DNA of 35,044 nt from DTU063 sp001512695 (lineage in GTDB: Bacteria > Bacillota > Thermosediminibacteria > Thermosediminibacterales > Tepidanaerobacteraceae), in NCBI GenBank assembly GCA_049658265.1, contig JBASOM010000118.1, forward strand, positions 1 through 35,044, in the 5' to 3' direction. The position numbers were made by a program, and so were the translations under genes. The notes beneath the pieces are model-generated. The model saw only the letters and a list, made by a program, of their open reading frames with translations. It ran no database searches and was not told the origin of the DNA. This document shows, piece by piece, positions 1 through 8,706 of this stretch; position 1 is the first letter of the stretch; the number at the start of each line of letters is the position of its first letter.

Positions 1-1657
1 GGGTGTAATCTACCGGAACATTACTGCTGTTTCGACCTTTGCTAAAATATGCGGCTAAAATGGCAGCTTCAGTAAGGGTCGTGTCACTTGCTGCATGTCC
101 TTGTGTTTCTACTATGACATGGGAGCCTGGGGTATTTTTGGCGTGGAGCCATATATCATCAGGCTTTGATTTTTTAAAGGTAAGCATGTCATTTTGCCGG
201 TTGTTTTTCCCTACATAAATTACGTTGCCGTCTGAAGACTTAAACCGTAAGGGTTTTGATAATTCTTTTTTACTTTCCATTTTACCCTTAGGCACATTTG
301 TTTTGATGTACTTTTGTAATTCCAATTCCTGCTGAATTTCCGTCAAATCTTGTATGGATCGGCTATGTTCTATGTTTACAAGGGTGCTTTCAAGATACTC
401 CATTTCCATTAAAGTATCCTTTATTCTTGCCTCAACATATTTTTTGGTGGCCTGTAATTTTTTATACATTTTAAAATAGAGTTGGGCATTGTGTGAAGGT
501 GATAGCTTTTCATTTAATGGAATTGTTACCTCTTCATTTAAATTATAGAAGTTTGGGAGCTTTACCTGACTTTGGCCGGCTTTTATTCGATATAAGTTGG
601 CAGACAACAATTCTCCCCACAATTTGTATTTGTTAAGGTCAGATGTGTTGTCTATTCTTTCCTTTAGATATTGGAGCTTTTGTCTCAGCTTTTTTTCGTG
701 TTTCAAGACTTCAGCTTTTAAACTCTGTCTCAAAGTTTTAACTGCCACAAATTCCTCCTTTTTTGAGTAGAAAAAGTCTGCAGCTTCATTTACAGAGTTT
801 GATGACTTATATTCTTTTTGATTATATTTCTCCATAGGAAAGAGCCAAAAATCTACAGGTTCCTTTGTATTAATGTTACAATAAACACGAGGTAGGAAAT
901 GGCATTGTAACAGATCTTCCCGTAAATTTGAAAAAACCTTGGCGATTTGCTCGATCTGTCTATTATTGAGCTGGCATATTGGAATTCTATGGTCTAGCCT
1001 GGCCCTCAAGGCAAGTTCCTGGGCAGACACTCCCGAAAAGCCTGCGAAATTGTCTATAATCCACCTGCTCAGTGTTGTTGTAAATTGCGATGCGGATGCT
1101 TCTTTCAACATGGAAATAATGCAATCATCATCTACCGACAATAAATTTATCTTCTCATCTAAAGGCGGATCGGAATAAGTTTTTCCAGGCAGTATTTCCC
1201 TGTATCTATTTAACTCTAGACCTATCCGCTTTACTGAATCGATGATTGTATTTTGGAAGTCAGTCAGTATTATATTGCTGTGCTTTCCCATAATTTCCAC
1301 TATAAGTTTATAGTCCTTTGGCTGCATGAATTCATCAGTATTGGTGATGGCAATCTCTACTATGCGCTCTAAGCCTTTCTGGAGGATTGATATAATTTTT
1401 CCTCCCAAGAGATGCTTTCTAAGCAACATGCAGAACATTGGAGGTGAGGAGGGATTCTGATTTACAGTATCGGAAAGATGGATTCTGCAGTTTATAGAAT
1501 CTGCCGATACAATCAGCTTGTGTTCCCTTCTATTATGAATGATAAAAAGGACAAGTTCATTTTTGCTAGGCTGATAAATCCTGCTTATTCTGCCATCAAG
1601 CAGTGATTGCTGAAGTTCATGGATTATACCGTATAGTACTATCCCATCAAACGACAT
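1..1657 (-). CDS. rqcH: RqcH / NFACT-family ribosome quality control protein (C-terminus cut by window edge)
   Basis: RqcH (Rqc2 homologue, formerly FbpA/YloA) binds stalled 50S subunits with peptidyl-tRNA and recruits tRNA-Ala to add C-terminal alanine tails. Translating the minus strand from the ATG at 1657 gives 552 uninterrupted codons. The N-terminal NFACT-N domain starts MSFDGIVLYG and contains GRISRIYQPSKNELVLFI. A helix-hairpin-helix region follows around residues 200-225, then a lysine-rich coiled coil around 320-460, and the NFACT-R (DUF814) signature DIWLHAKNTPGSHVI near residue 512. Family proteins are about 570-590 aa, so only the last few tens of residues are missing. The start has an AGGGAGG SD. 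The usual Asp-Arg pair at 97-98 reads Glu-Arg here. It is divergent from yicC and has its own promoter. Confidence 0.94.
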   Translation of the reverse strand, partial: MSFDGIVLYGIIHELQQSLLDGRISRIYQPSKNELVLFIIHNRREHKLIVSADSINCRIHLSDTVNQNPSSPPMFCMLLRKHLLGGKIISILQKGLERIVEIAITNTDEFMQPKDYKLIVEIMGKHSNIILTDFQNTIIDSVKRIGLELNRYREILPGKTYSDPPLDEKINLLSVDDDCIISMLKEASASQFTTTLSRWIIDNFAGFSGVSAQELALRARLDHRIPICQLNNRQIEQIAKVFSNLREDLLQCHFLPRVYCNINTKEPVDFWLFPMEKYNQKEYKSSNSVNEAADFFYSKKEEFVAVKTLRQSLKAEVLKHEKKLRQKLQYLKERIDNTSDLNKYKLWGELLSANLYRIKAGQSQVKLPNFYNLNEEVTIPLNEKLSPSHNAQLYFKMYKKLQATKKYVEARIKDTLMEMEYLESTLVNIEHSRSIQDLTEIQQELELQKYIKTNVPKGKMESKKELSKPLRFKSSDGNVIYVGKNNRQNDMLTFKKSKPDDIWLHAKNTPGSHVIVETQGHAASDTTLTEAAILAAYFSKGRNSSNVPVDYT

Positions 1658-1681
1658 AAAACAACCTCCCTATTGAATCAT

Positions 1682-1690
1682 AGTATAGCA
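1682..1690 (-). promoter_or_regulatory. Extended -10 promoter of rqcH
   Basis: Read on the minus strand this is TGC-TATACT, an extended -10 element, about 25 nt upstream of the rqcH start codon. No good -35 hexamer lies 16-18 nt upstream. The leader would be very short, just long enough for the AGGGAGG SD. The assignment rests on motif and position only. Confidence 0.45.
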
Positions 1691-1723
1691 CTTGCGACAA
1701 GCTTTTGGAAGGTCAATATTTTG

Positions 1724-1752
1724 TTGTTTAAAACATAATAAAATGATATAAT
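1724..1752 (+). promoter_or_regulatory. Sigma-A promoter of the yicC-remA-gmk operon
   Basis: TTGTTT (1724-1729), a 17-nt spacer and a perfect TATAAT (1747-1752), with an extended -10 TGA directly before it. Transcription would start near 1759 and run through a hairpin at 1783-1805 into yicC. It probably drives the long tightly packed plus-strand operon, because no other terminator is obvious before spoVM. Confidence 0.75.
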
Positions 1753-1782
1753 AATTGATACGATTATTAAGAAAATACAAGA

Positions 1783-1805
1783 AAACCAGGGATTAGCCCT
1801 GGTTT
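1783..1805 (+). other. Hairpin in the yicC 5' leader
   Basis: AAACCAGGG (1783-1791) pairs perfectly with CCCTGGTTT (1797-1805) around a 5-nt loop. It lies about 25 nt into the predicted yicC transcript and ends 37 nt before the start codon. No U-tract follows, so it is not a good intrinsic terminator. It may stabilise the 5' end or bind a protein; the function is unknown. Confidence 0.5.
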
Positions 1806-1842
1806 AATGGATTTATCATTGTTAACGTAAAAGGGGATTGTA

Positions 1843-2715
1843 ATGATAAAAAGCATGACCGGTTATGGCCGAGGTGAAAATCAAGGCAAATTTCATTTTA
1901 CTGTGGAGATTAGGTCGGTAAATCATAGATTTTTAGAGCTATTTGTAAGATTACCGAAACCCTGGCTTTCTTTGGAGGATAAGATAAAAAACTATGTGAG
2001 GGGAAAAATAAAACGAGGCAGACTGGATGTATATGTTAATATGCATGATGAGAGTCTCCCCGTTGATATAAAAATTGACAAAAGCCTTGTTAACAATTAC
2101 TATAAAAAATTGATGGAACTAAAAAATGAAATAGGCTTTGAAGGGCAAATTTCACTGTCACTGCTTTCTCTTTTGCCAAATGTTTTTATCTTGGAAGAAG
2201 ACTCCATGGTAGAAGATGACTTATGGGAATCTTTAGCGCCTGCCTTGGATGAGGCTTTGGATAATCTCATTAAAATGCGTACAAAGGAGGGGGGAAACCT
2301 CTGGAAAGACTTAAACGCAAGGTTGGAACTCATAAAAGATAAAGTAGAGCTAATAAAAGAACGAGCAGATATGATTCCTAAAGAGTATAAAGAGAGGCTC
2401 ATGCAGAACGTTCAAAGATTGTCTTCAGATCTTTCCTTTGATGAAGATAGAATAGAGACAGAAGCGGTAATATTTGCGGAAAAATCCAATATTACCGAAG
2501 AAGTTGTGAGACTTGGGAGCCATCTAGCTCAAATGCAGGAATTATTATACTCGGACGATGCTGTAGGCAAAAAAATGGATTTCATTGCTCAAGAAATGTT
2601 TCGCGAGGCAAACACGATTTCAGTAAAAGCATCGGATTATTGTGTATCAAAAGAAATAATTGACATTAAGAGCGAACTGGAAAAAATACGAGAACAAATT
2701 CAAAATATAGAATGA
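1843..2715 (+). CDS. yicC: YicC family endoribonuclease
   Basis: Member of the YicC/YloC family, whose E. coli representative has been described as an endoribonuclease that affects small RNA turnover; the role in Firmicutes is less clear. The 290 residues match the usual length. The N-terminal domain opens with the conserved MIKSMTGYGRG, and the C-terminal DUF1527 domain carries KMDFIAQEMFREANTISVK near residues 245-263, the family's signature motif. The ATG is preceded by an AAGGGG SD. It is the first gene of the operon and sits next to remA and gmk, as in B. subtilis (yloC-ylzA-gmk). Confidence 0.93.
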   Translation: MIKSMTGYGRGENQGKFHFTVEIRSVNHRFLELFVRLPKPWLSLEDKIKNYVRGKIKRGRLDVYVNMHDESLPVDIKIDKSLVNNYYKKLMELKNEIGFEGQISLSLLSLLPNVFILEEDSMVEDDLWESLAPALDEALDNLIKMRTKEGGNLWKDLNARLELIKDKVELIKERADMIPKEYKERLMQNVQRLSSDLSFDEDRIETEAVIFAEKSNITEEVVRLGSHLAQMQELLYSDDAVGKKMDFIAQEMFREANTISVKASDYCVSKEIIDIKSELEKIREQIQNIE

Positions 2716-2734
2716 ACTTTCAGGAGGTATAAGT

Positions 2735-3019
2735 GTGGATATTAAACTTGTTAATATTGGTTTTGGCAATATTGTGTCGGCAAATCGAATCATCGCTATA
2801 GTTAGCCCTGAATCTGCTCCTATTAAGCGAATTATCCAAGAAGCAAGAGATCGAGGGATGTTAATTGATGCAACATATGGCAGGAGGACCCGTGCGGTTA
2901 TAATAACTGACAGTGACCATGTAGTGCTATCAGCGGTTCAGCCTGAAACGGTTGCAAACCGATTGAGCAATGATAAACACGCAATGGAAGATGAAGAGGA
3001 AAATGGCGAATTGGAGTAA
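2735..3019 (+). CDS. remA: RemA family DNA-binding regulator (DUF370)
   Basis: RemA (YlzA) is a small DNA-binding protein that in B. subtilis activates biofilm matrix and osmoprotection genes and assembles into ring-like oligomers. The 94-residue protein shows the DUF370 pattern: KLVNIGFGNIVSANRIIAIV, SAPIKR, then DATYGRRTRAVIITDS. The start is GTG at 2735 behind CAGGAGGTATAA. The C-terminal tail after about residue 75 is acidic and less conserved. Its 3' end overlaps gmk by 17 bp, so translation is probably coupled. What it controls in this organism cannot be read from the window. Confidence 0.9.
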   Translation: MDIKLVNIGFGNIVSANRIIAIVSPESAPIKRIIQEARDRGMLIDATYGRRTRAVIITDSDHVVLSAVQPETVANRLSNDKHAMEDEEENGELE

Positions 3020-3650
3020 CACAGATAAAGGAATGTTAATTGTCATATCAGGTCCTTCCGGCGTAGGGAAGGGGACACTATGTAAAATACTTTTAAATAG
3101 AGTAGAAAATCTCTTTCTTTCCATTTCCGCCACAACAAGACCGCCCAGGCCCGGAGAGATCGATGGTCGTGATTACATTTTTTTGAGCCGTGAGCTTTTT
3201 GAAGAAAAAATAAAAAAAGGTGAATTTCTTGAATGGGCCAAGGTTTATAATAACTACTACGGCACCCCAAAGGATATCGTATTTCAACAACTTCGTGATG
3301 GTAAAGACGTTGTGCTTGAAATAGACACCCAGGGTGCAGCCCAGGTAAAGAATAATTATCCCGAGGGAATTTTTATATTCATATCACCTCCTAGTATTAA
3401 GGAGTTGAAAAAACGCATTATAAAAAGAGGCAGTGACACCGAGAGCTCAATTGAACTTAGGATGAAGAGCGCTATAGATGAAATTAAGGCTGCATCTGAG
3501 TATGATTATATTGTATTAAATGATGACTTAAATCAGGCTGCCCTTAACCTGCAGTCGATAGTTTTAGCTGAAAGGTGTAAGGTATCTAGAAATACAAAAA
3601 TTGTACTAAAGTTAAGGGAGGAATTTGGCAATGATGCATCCGTCAATTGA
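3003..3650 (+). CDS. gmk: Guanylate kinase
   Basis: Converts GMP plus ATP to GDP plus ADP. The P-loop GPSGVGKG lies at residues 17-24, followed by TTRPPRPGEIDGRDY for GMP binding and EWAKVYNNYYGTP of the lid region. I place the start at ATG 3003 (215 aa), inside the end of remA, because it gives the expected short leader before LIVISGPSG. The reading frame is open further upstream, and ATG 3033 is possible with a poorly spaced SD. The gene overlaps remA by 17 bp and rpoZ by 20 bp, which suggests translational coupling of the three. Confidence 0.95.
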   Translation: MANWSNTDKGMLIVISGPSGVGKGTLCKILLNRVENLFLSISATTRPPRPGEIDGRDYIFLSRELFEEKIKKGEFLEWAKVYNNYYGTPKDIVFQQLRDGKDVVLEIDTQGAAQVKNNYPEGIFIFISPPSIKELKKRIIKRGSDTESSIELRMKSAIDEIKAASEYDYIVLNDDLNQAALNLQSIVLAERCKVSRNTKIVLKLREEFGNDASVN

Positions 3651-3837
3651 CTCACTTACCGAAAAATACGACAGTAAATACACAATTGCCGTAGCTGCAG
3701 CAAAGCGAGCTCGTCAGTTAGTGGAGGGTGCAAAAGAACTGGTTGATGTTAAAACAAAAAAACCGGTATCATTAGCCTTGTTCGAGCTAGACGCTCAAAA
3801 AATTGTGGTTTACAGACCAACAACCGGAAAAAAGTAA
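3631..3837 (+). CDS. rpoZ: RNA polymerase omega subunit
   Basis: The 68-aa omega subunit helps beta' fold and assemble into RNA polymerase. Visible signature: MHPSIDSLTEKYDSKYTIAV, then AAAKRARQL, the conserved helix that contacts beta'. The start is ATG 3631, nine bases after AAGGGAGG; the in-frame TTG at 3625 is too close to the SD. The first 20 bp overlap the end of gmk. The gmk-rpoZ-coaBC-priA order is typical of Firmicutes. Confidence 0.93.
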   Translation: MMHPSIDSLTEKYDSKYTIAVAAAKRARQLVEGAKELVDVKTKKPVSLALFELDAQKIVVYRPTTGKK

Positions 3838-3849
3838 TTGAGGTGTAAT

Positions 3850-5046
3850 ATGCTACAAGGTAAATTCGTTGTATTAGGCGTTACCGGCAGCATAGCAGCA
3901 TATAAGTCGGTTGAGCTGGTGCGGCTTTTAAAAAAAGCCGGAGCCAATGTCCAAGTTATTATGACAAAATCTGGCTGTAAATTCATAAAGCCCCTGACTT
4001 TTCAGGTATTATCTCAAAACCCGGTAATTACCGAAATGTTTAAAGAACCATCCCGCTGGGATGTGGAACATGTAGCCCTGGCAGACAAGGCAGATATTTT
4101 TTTGGTAGCACCTGCTACGGCAAATATAATAGCTAAGATGGCAGCAGGAATAGCTGATGATATACTGTCCTCAACTCTCCTTGCTACTAAAGCTAAAATC
4201 ATCGTAGTCCCTGCTATGAATGTAAACATGTATGAAAACCCGATAACTCAGCGTAATATTGCGGCATTGAGAAAACTGGACATTACCGTCTTGGAACCTG
4301 AAGAAGGCGATTTGGCCTGCGGATACAGCGGAAAGGGTCGGTTTCCTGAACCCAAAGATATTGTTGAACATATAAAGGTAATTTTGGGCAAAGATGGCGG
4401 TTTAAAAGATAAAAGATTTTTGATTACTGCAGGACCTACTAGAGAACCTATCGACCCCGTAAGGTTTATTTCAAATTACTCTTCGGGAAAAATGGGCTAT
4501 GCATTGGCCGAAAAGGCCATTCAACGGGGTGCCAGAGTTACTTTAGTTTCTGGTCCTACAAATCTTAGCCCTCCCTTGGGTTTGGAGCAGTTCATTGCCG
4601 TAAAGACTGCAAAGGAAATGTACAATGCCGTGCTAAGGCATTACGATGATGTTGACGTTGTCATAAAATCGGCTGCCGTGGCTGATTTTTCTCCCAAAAA
4701 TATAAAATCGGAAAAAATTAAAAAGCACAACACACAAATGACTATAGAGCTGGAAAAAAATCCGGATATCCTGCAAGAGCTTGGCAACAAAAAGGCAGGG
4801 CAAATTCTCATAGGATTTGCGGCAGAAACTAGCGACTTAACTGTCAATGCCCATGAAAAGCTCAGGAAAAAGAATCTAGATTTTATAGTGGCAAATGACC
4901 TTACTAAGGCAGGAGCCGGATTTGCCGCAGATACAAACATCGTTAGTATTATATATAAGGACGGAAGAATTGAAGAACTGCCTAAGATGTCAAAAAAAGA
5001 TTTGGCTAATGTGATTTTAGATAGAGTGATGTTACTTTTACGATAA
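3850..5046 (+). CDS. coaBC: Bifunctional phosphopantothenoylcysteine decarboxylase / phosphopantothenate-cysteine ligase
   Basis: Carries out two consecutive steps of coenzyme A synthesis: ligation of cysteine to 4'-phosphopantothenate (CoaB) and FMN-dependent decarboxylation (CoaC). The 398-aa protein has CoaC first: GVTGSIAAYKS near residue 10, catalytic His74 in EHVALADKAD, PATANIIAKMAAGIADD, PAMNVNMYENP and the substrate-flap cysteine 157 in ACGYSGKG. CoaB follows from about residue 187 with ITAGPTREPIDPVRFISNYS and AAVADF. The start is ATG 3850 after GAGGTG, 12 bp past rpoZ. Pathway partner coaD is at 21142. Confidence 0.96.
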   Translation: MLQGKFVVLGVTGSIAAYKSVELVRLLKKAGANVQVIMTKSGCKFIKPLTFQVLSQNPVITEMFKEPSRWDVEHVALADKADIFLVAPATANIIAKMAAGIADDILSSTLLATKAKIIVVPAMNVNMYENPITQRNIAALRKLDITVLEPEEGDLACGYSGKGRFPEPKDIVEHIKVILGKDGGLKDKRFLITAGPTREPIDPVRFISNYSSGKMGYALAEKAIQRGARVTLVSGPTNLSPPLGLEQFIAVKTAKEMYNAVLRHYDDVDVVIKSAAVADFSPKNIKSEKIKKHNTQMTIELEKNPDILQELGNKKAGQILIGFAAETSDLTVNAHEKLRKKNLDFIVANDLTKAGAGFAADTNIVSIIYKDGRIEELPKMSKKDLANVILDRVMLLLR

Positions 5047-5090
5047 AAGCGGATGTATTAGGGCTTTTTGTTTTTTAAGGGGGAGGTTTT

Positions 5091-7286
5091 TTGATTAGTA
5101 CAGCTCTGGTAGCTGTAGATGTTAAGCATCCTACAGCTAAAAAAGAATATTCATATTTAATTCCTGAAGGTCTGACCTCCTCGTTAAACGTGGGCGATCT
5201 AGTGCGGGTTCCCTTTAGAAATACGAAAGTATTTGGTGTGGTTATAGAGCTTGCAGAGCTTAAGCAAAGTCCCAAAGACTATAAACTCAAAGAAATCATT
5301 AACAAGGAAGCCGTGTCTTTACCCAGTTGCCTTATGAAGCTTGCAAAAGCCCTTGCTGATTTTTACGGTACTGCAGTAATTGACTTTTTAAAGCTAATGC
5401 TGCCGCCGAAGGTTAACATGAAAAAGGAGCTTCTTTATTGTGCATGTTCCACAGATGAGGCTATTTCAGATAGAGCGTTTATTCAAAAGCAGGTATATGA
5501 ATTTCTCATAGAAAATGGGGCCGATACTGCACAAAACCTTTCTAAAAAGCTAGATATTCCCCTTGCTTCGGTTAGATCTGCTTTGACGTCTCTAGATAAA
5601 AAGGGAATTGTTAAAAAAGAGTACAGAGCTGTTAGAAGAATGCCTATGGCTTTCAGCAGCGAAAAATATCACAATCGCATCAGTTTAACAGATGAACAGC
5701 ATGATGCGGTAGAAACAATCAGTGATATTTTCTCCCGTTCAAAAAAAACCACACTTATATACGGCGTCACCGGGAGCGGTAAAACTGAAGTATACATAAG
5801 GGTTATACAAAGGGTGCTGAGTCAAGGGGAGAGTGTACTGGTATTAGTTCCTGAAATCTCTTTGACACCACAAATGCTCTCAATATTTCGCCAGAGATTT
5901 CCCGGGAAAACTGCTGTCATTCACAGTAGACTTTCTCCTGGAGAGCGATTTGACGAGTGGCAAAGAATACATTCCGGAAGTGCAACCGTAGTTATAGGGG
6001 CAAGGTCTGCAATTTTTGCCCCAGTACAGAATCTAGGTCTAATCATTATAGATGAAGAGCATGAGGCATCATATAAAAACGGTGAACATCCTTACTATGA
6101 TGCAAGACTCGTGGCCAGATTTCGCTCAAAACTTGAAAATGCGATGCTCATCATGGGAAGCGCTACACCTTCTGTAGAATCATTTTACAGGGCAGCAAAG
6201 GGAGATTACTCCCTTGTCAAACTTACAAGAAGAGTCTCTGGAAGGGTCTTGCCAAAGATGGAAATCATCGATATGATATCGGAACTAAAATCAGGGAACC
6301 GCCATATCTTTAGTCGAAAACTTTTATCAAGCATCAAGGCAACCCTGGATGCCAACAAACAGGTAATTCTCTTTTTAAACCGCAGAGGCCACTCTACTTT
6401 TGTAATATGCCGCGATTGCGGATTCGTATTAAAATGTAAGTACTGCGATATATCATTAACATATCACTTCAACGATAAAAACGCAAAATGTCATTATTGT
6501 GGCTACACTGTAAAGGCACCCGACTTTTGCCCTGTGTGCAGAGGGCAAAATATACGTTATTTTGGAGCAGGTACAGAAAAGGTGGAACAGGAAGTTAAAA
6601 AGTTTTTTCCCGCTTGCAAGACCCTTAGGATTGATTCTGATTCTACCTCTAAAAAGGGTTCCTTAGAAAAAATGCTGCTTAGCTTTAAAAGAGGGGCAGC
6701 TCAAATTCTAATAGGTACTCAGACTGTGGCAAAAGGCCTTGATTTTCCCAATGTTACCCTCGTAGGGATTGTCAGTGCCGATACTGCTCTTAACATGCCG
6801 GATTTTAGGTGTGGTGAGCGCACTTTTCAGCTGATAACTCAAGTGGCGGGAAGGGCAGGTAGAGGTGATACTCCCGGTAGGGTTTACGTGCAAACGTATG
6901 CTCCCGAAGCTTATGCCATAAAGGCAGCTTGTAGTATGGATATTTCTGCTTTTTATAAAGAGGAGCTTAAAATGCGCCACAAGGCCCTTTATCCTCCTTT
7001 TTGCCACATGCTGATTATTAGGTTTAAAGGGCATAATGAGGATGAAGTTAAAAAGGAAGCTGAAGATGTAAAAAAAGTACTATCTGAAAGGTATAATAAC
7101 GAAGTAAAAATGTACGGTCCGGTCCCCGCAGCTAGATCAAAGATCAAAGAAAACTACAGGTACAATATATTATTAAAGAGCAAACAAGTACGGGTCTTAA
7201 GCGAAATTTGTAATCACATGCAAAAGACTTGTATAAACAGGCACGTGGATATTGCATGGGACCTGGAACCGCTAGATTTGCTTTAG
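5091..7286 (+). CDS. priA: Primosomal replication-restart helicase PriA
   Basis: A 3'-5' superfamily 2 helicase that recognises stalled forks and reloads the replicative helicase. The 731-aa protein has the N-terminal 3'-DNA-binding domain, Walker A GVTGSGKT at residues 225-232, a DEEH Walker B box, and eight zinc-binding cysteines at 440, 443, 449, 452, 467, 470, 480 and 483. The helicase C-domain motif is QVAGRAGRG. The start is TTG at 5091 after AAGGGGGAGG; no in-frame ATG or GTG lies close to this SD. It is 44 bp downstream of coaBC and 11 bp from def. Confidence 0.97.
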   Translation: MISTALVAVDVKHPTAKKEYSYLIPEGLTSSLNVGDLVRVPFRNTKVFGVVIELAELKQSPKDYKLKEIINKEAVSLPSCLMKLAKALADFYGTAVIDFLKLMLPPKVNMKKELLYCACSTDEAISDRAFIQKQVYEFLIENGADTAQNLSKKLDIPLASVRSALTSLDKKGIVKKEYRAVRRMPMAFSSEKYHNRISLTDEQHDAVETISDIFSRSKKTTLIYGVTGSGKTEVYIRVIQRVLSQGESVLVLVPEISLTPQMLSIFRQRFPGKTAVIHSRLSPGERFDEWQRIHSGSATVVIGARSAIFAPVQNLGLIIIDEEHEASYKNGEHPYYDARLVARFRSKLENAMLIMGSATPSVESFYRAAKGDYSLVKLTRRVSGRVLPKMEIIDMISELKSGNRHIFSRKLLSSIKATLDANKQVILFLNRRGHSTFVICRDCGFVLKCKYCDISLTYHFNDKNAKCHYCGYTVKAPDFCPVCRGQNIRYFGAGTEKVEQEVKKFFPACKTLRIDSDSTSKKGSLEKMLLSFKRGAAQILIGTQTVAKGLDFPNVTLVGIVSADTALNMPDFRCGERTFQLITQVAGRAGRGDTPGRVYVQTYAPEAYAIKAACSMDISAFYKEELKMRHKALYPPFCHMLIIRFKGHNEDEVKKEAEDVKKVLSERYNNEVKMYGPVPAARSKIKENYRYNILLKSKQVRVLSEICNHMQKTCINRHVDIAWDLEPLDLL

Positions 7287-7297
7287 GAGGGAAACTG

Positions 7298-7762
7298 TTG
7301 GCATTAAGAAGTATCAGAGAAATTGGCGACGATATTTTACGGAAAAAATCGAAAAAAGTAGAGCATTTTAACGAGCGCCTGCATACTCTCATCGATGATA
7401 TGCTTGAAACCATGAAGGAAGCTAATGGGGTTGGACTTGCCGCCCCCCAAGTTGGCATATTGAAAAGAGTGGTGGTAATAGATGTAGGAGATGGCCCCAT
7501 CGAACTTGTGAATCCTGAAATTATTGAAACGGAAGGTGAAGACTCACAGCCTGAAGGATGTCTTAGCGTGCCAGGTGTGTTAGGTGAAGTACCAAGACCT
7601 AAGCGGGTGAAGCTAAGGGCACAGGATAGATGGGGTAAAACTTTTGAAATCGAAGGGGAAGATTTGCTTGCCCGGGCATTTTGCCATGAAATAGACCACT
7701 TGGATGGGATACTCTTTATTGATAAAGTTACAAAATTTCTAGAGCCTGATAGCGAGGGATAA
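7298..7762 (+). CDS. def: Peptide deformylase
   Basis: Removes the N-formyl group from nascent proteins. All three family motifs are present: GVGLAAPQVG, EGCLSVPG with metal ligand Cys88, and HEIDHLDG with His130, Glu131 and His134. The 154-aa length is that of a short type 1 enzyme. I place the start at TTG 7298, 7 nt after AGGAGG; the open frame runs further back into priA, but without an SD. The start site overlaps closely with the end of priA. The gene is paired with fmt, which adds the formyl group that Def removes. Confidence 0.95.
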   Translation: MALRSIREIGDDILRKKSKKVEHFNERLHTLIDDMLETMKEANGVGLAAPQVGILKRVVVIDVGDGPIELVNPEIIETEGEDSQPEGCLSVPGVLGEVPRPKRVKLRAQDRWGKTFEIEGEDLLARAFCHEIDHLDGILFIDKVTKFLEPDSEG

Positions 7763-7764
7763 TG

Positions 7765-8706
7765 ATGAGAGTTGTATTTATGGGCACTCCGGAATTTGCG
7801 GTTGCTTCCCTTGATATTTTGCTAAAAGAAAGAATAGATATTGTAGCAGTTGTCACCCAACCGGATAGGCCCGTAGGTAGAAAGCGAATAATTACCCCGC
7901 CGCCGGTTAAAAAACTGGCTATTGAGCATAATATTCCAGTTTACCAGCCCGCCAAGGTAAGGGATGAGGAATTTATAAAAAAATTGCTTTCCCTTGAGCC
8001 CGATTTAATCGTTGTGGTGGCTTTTGGTCAAATACTGTCCCGACAGGTCCTAGACATTCCCAAAATAGGCTGTATCAATGTCCACGCTTCCTTGCTGCCA
8101 AAATACCGAGGGGCTGCCCCGGTGCAGTGGGCTATAATTAACGGTGAAAAGGTCACAGGAGTTACCACAATGTGGATGGACGAAGGCCTGGACACGGGAG
8201 ACATTTTCTTACAGGAGTCAATAGAAATAAAAGACGACTGGACTGCCCTTGAACTTTTCAGTGAATTATCTATTTTAGGCGGCAAGTTGCTTATCGATAC
8301 TTTAAAGCATATAAAATCCGGCAATATAATAAGAATAGCCCAAGATGATACACAAGCAACTTATGCTCCAATGCTGAAAAAGGAGATTGGCAAGATTGAT
8401 TGGAGCAAGAGTGCCAATGAGATCTGCAATCTCATAAGAGGCACCTATCCCTGGCCCTGTGCGTACACCATACTGAAGGGCAGGGAAATAAAAATATTTA
8501 AAGCACGGCCCTTCCCATCCGGCAATGCTCCAGCGCCGGGCAGGTATAGAGGCTTGGTAAAAAACGAAGGTTTTCTCGTGGGCACGGGTACAGGTGACAT
8601 ACTGGTAACAGAACTTCAGGAAGCCGGTAGTAAACGGATGAAAGCAACAGAATATTTAATTGGCCACCATTTTAAAGAGGGAGATTTGTTTGCTGACTAT
8701 CAATAG
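7765..8706 (+). CDS. fmt: Methionyl-tRNA formyltransferase
   Basis: Formylates initiator Met-tRNA using 10-formyltetrahydrofolate. The 313-aa protein begins MRVVFMGTPEFAVASL. The catalytic region is NVHASLLPKYRGAAPVQWAI, with Asn and His in NVH, and DEGLDTGD supplies the Asp. The C-terminal tRNA-binding domain follows from about residue 205. Two adjacent ATG codons exist; the second (7765) has better spacing from GAGGG, while the first (7762) overlaps the def stop codon. Confidence 0.95.
   Translation: MRVVFMGTPEFAVASLDILLKERIDIVAVVTQPDRPVGRKRIITPPPVKKLAIEHNIPVYQPAKVRDEEFIKKLLSLEPDLIVVVAFGQILSRQVLDIPKIGCINVHASLLPKYRGAAPVQWAIINGEKVTGVTTMWMDEGLDTGDIFLQESIEIKDDWTALELFSELSILGGKLLIDTLKHIKSGNIIRIAQDDTQATYAPMLKKEIGKIDWSKSANEICNLIRGTYPWPCAYTILKGREIKIFKARPFPSGNAPAPGRYRGLVKNEGFLVGTGTGDILVTELQEAGSKRMKATEYLIGHHFKEGDLFADYQ

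Noticed and set aside
939..1178. 79-codon plus-strand ORF inside rqcH
   Set aside because: It is antisense to the clear rqcH reading frame, with no SD and no family resemblance.
5051..5090. Terminator between coaBC and priA
   Set aside because: There is a T-rich run but no preceding stem; operon continuity is more likely.
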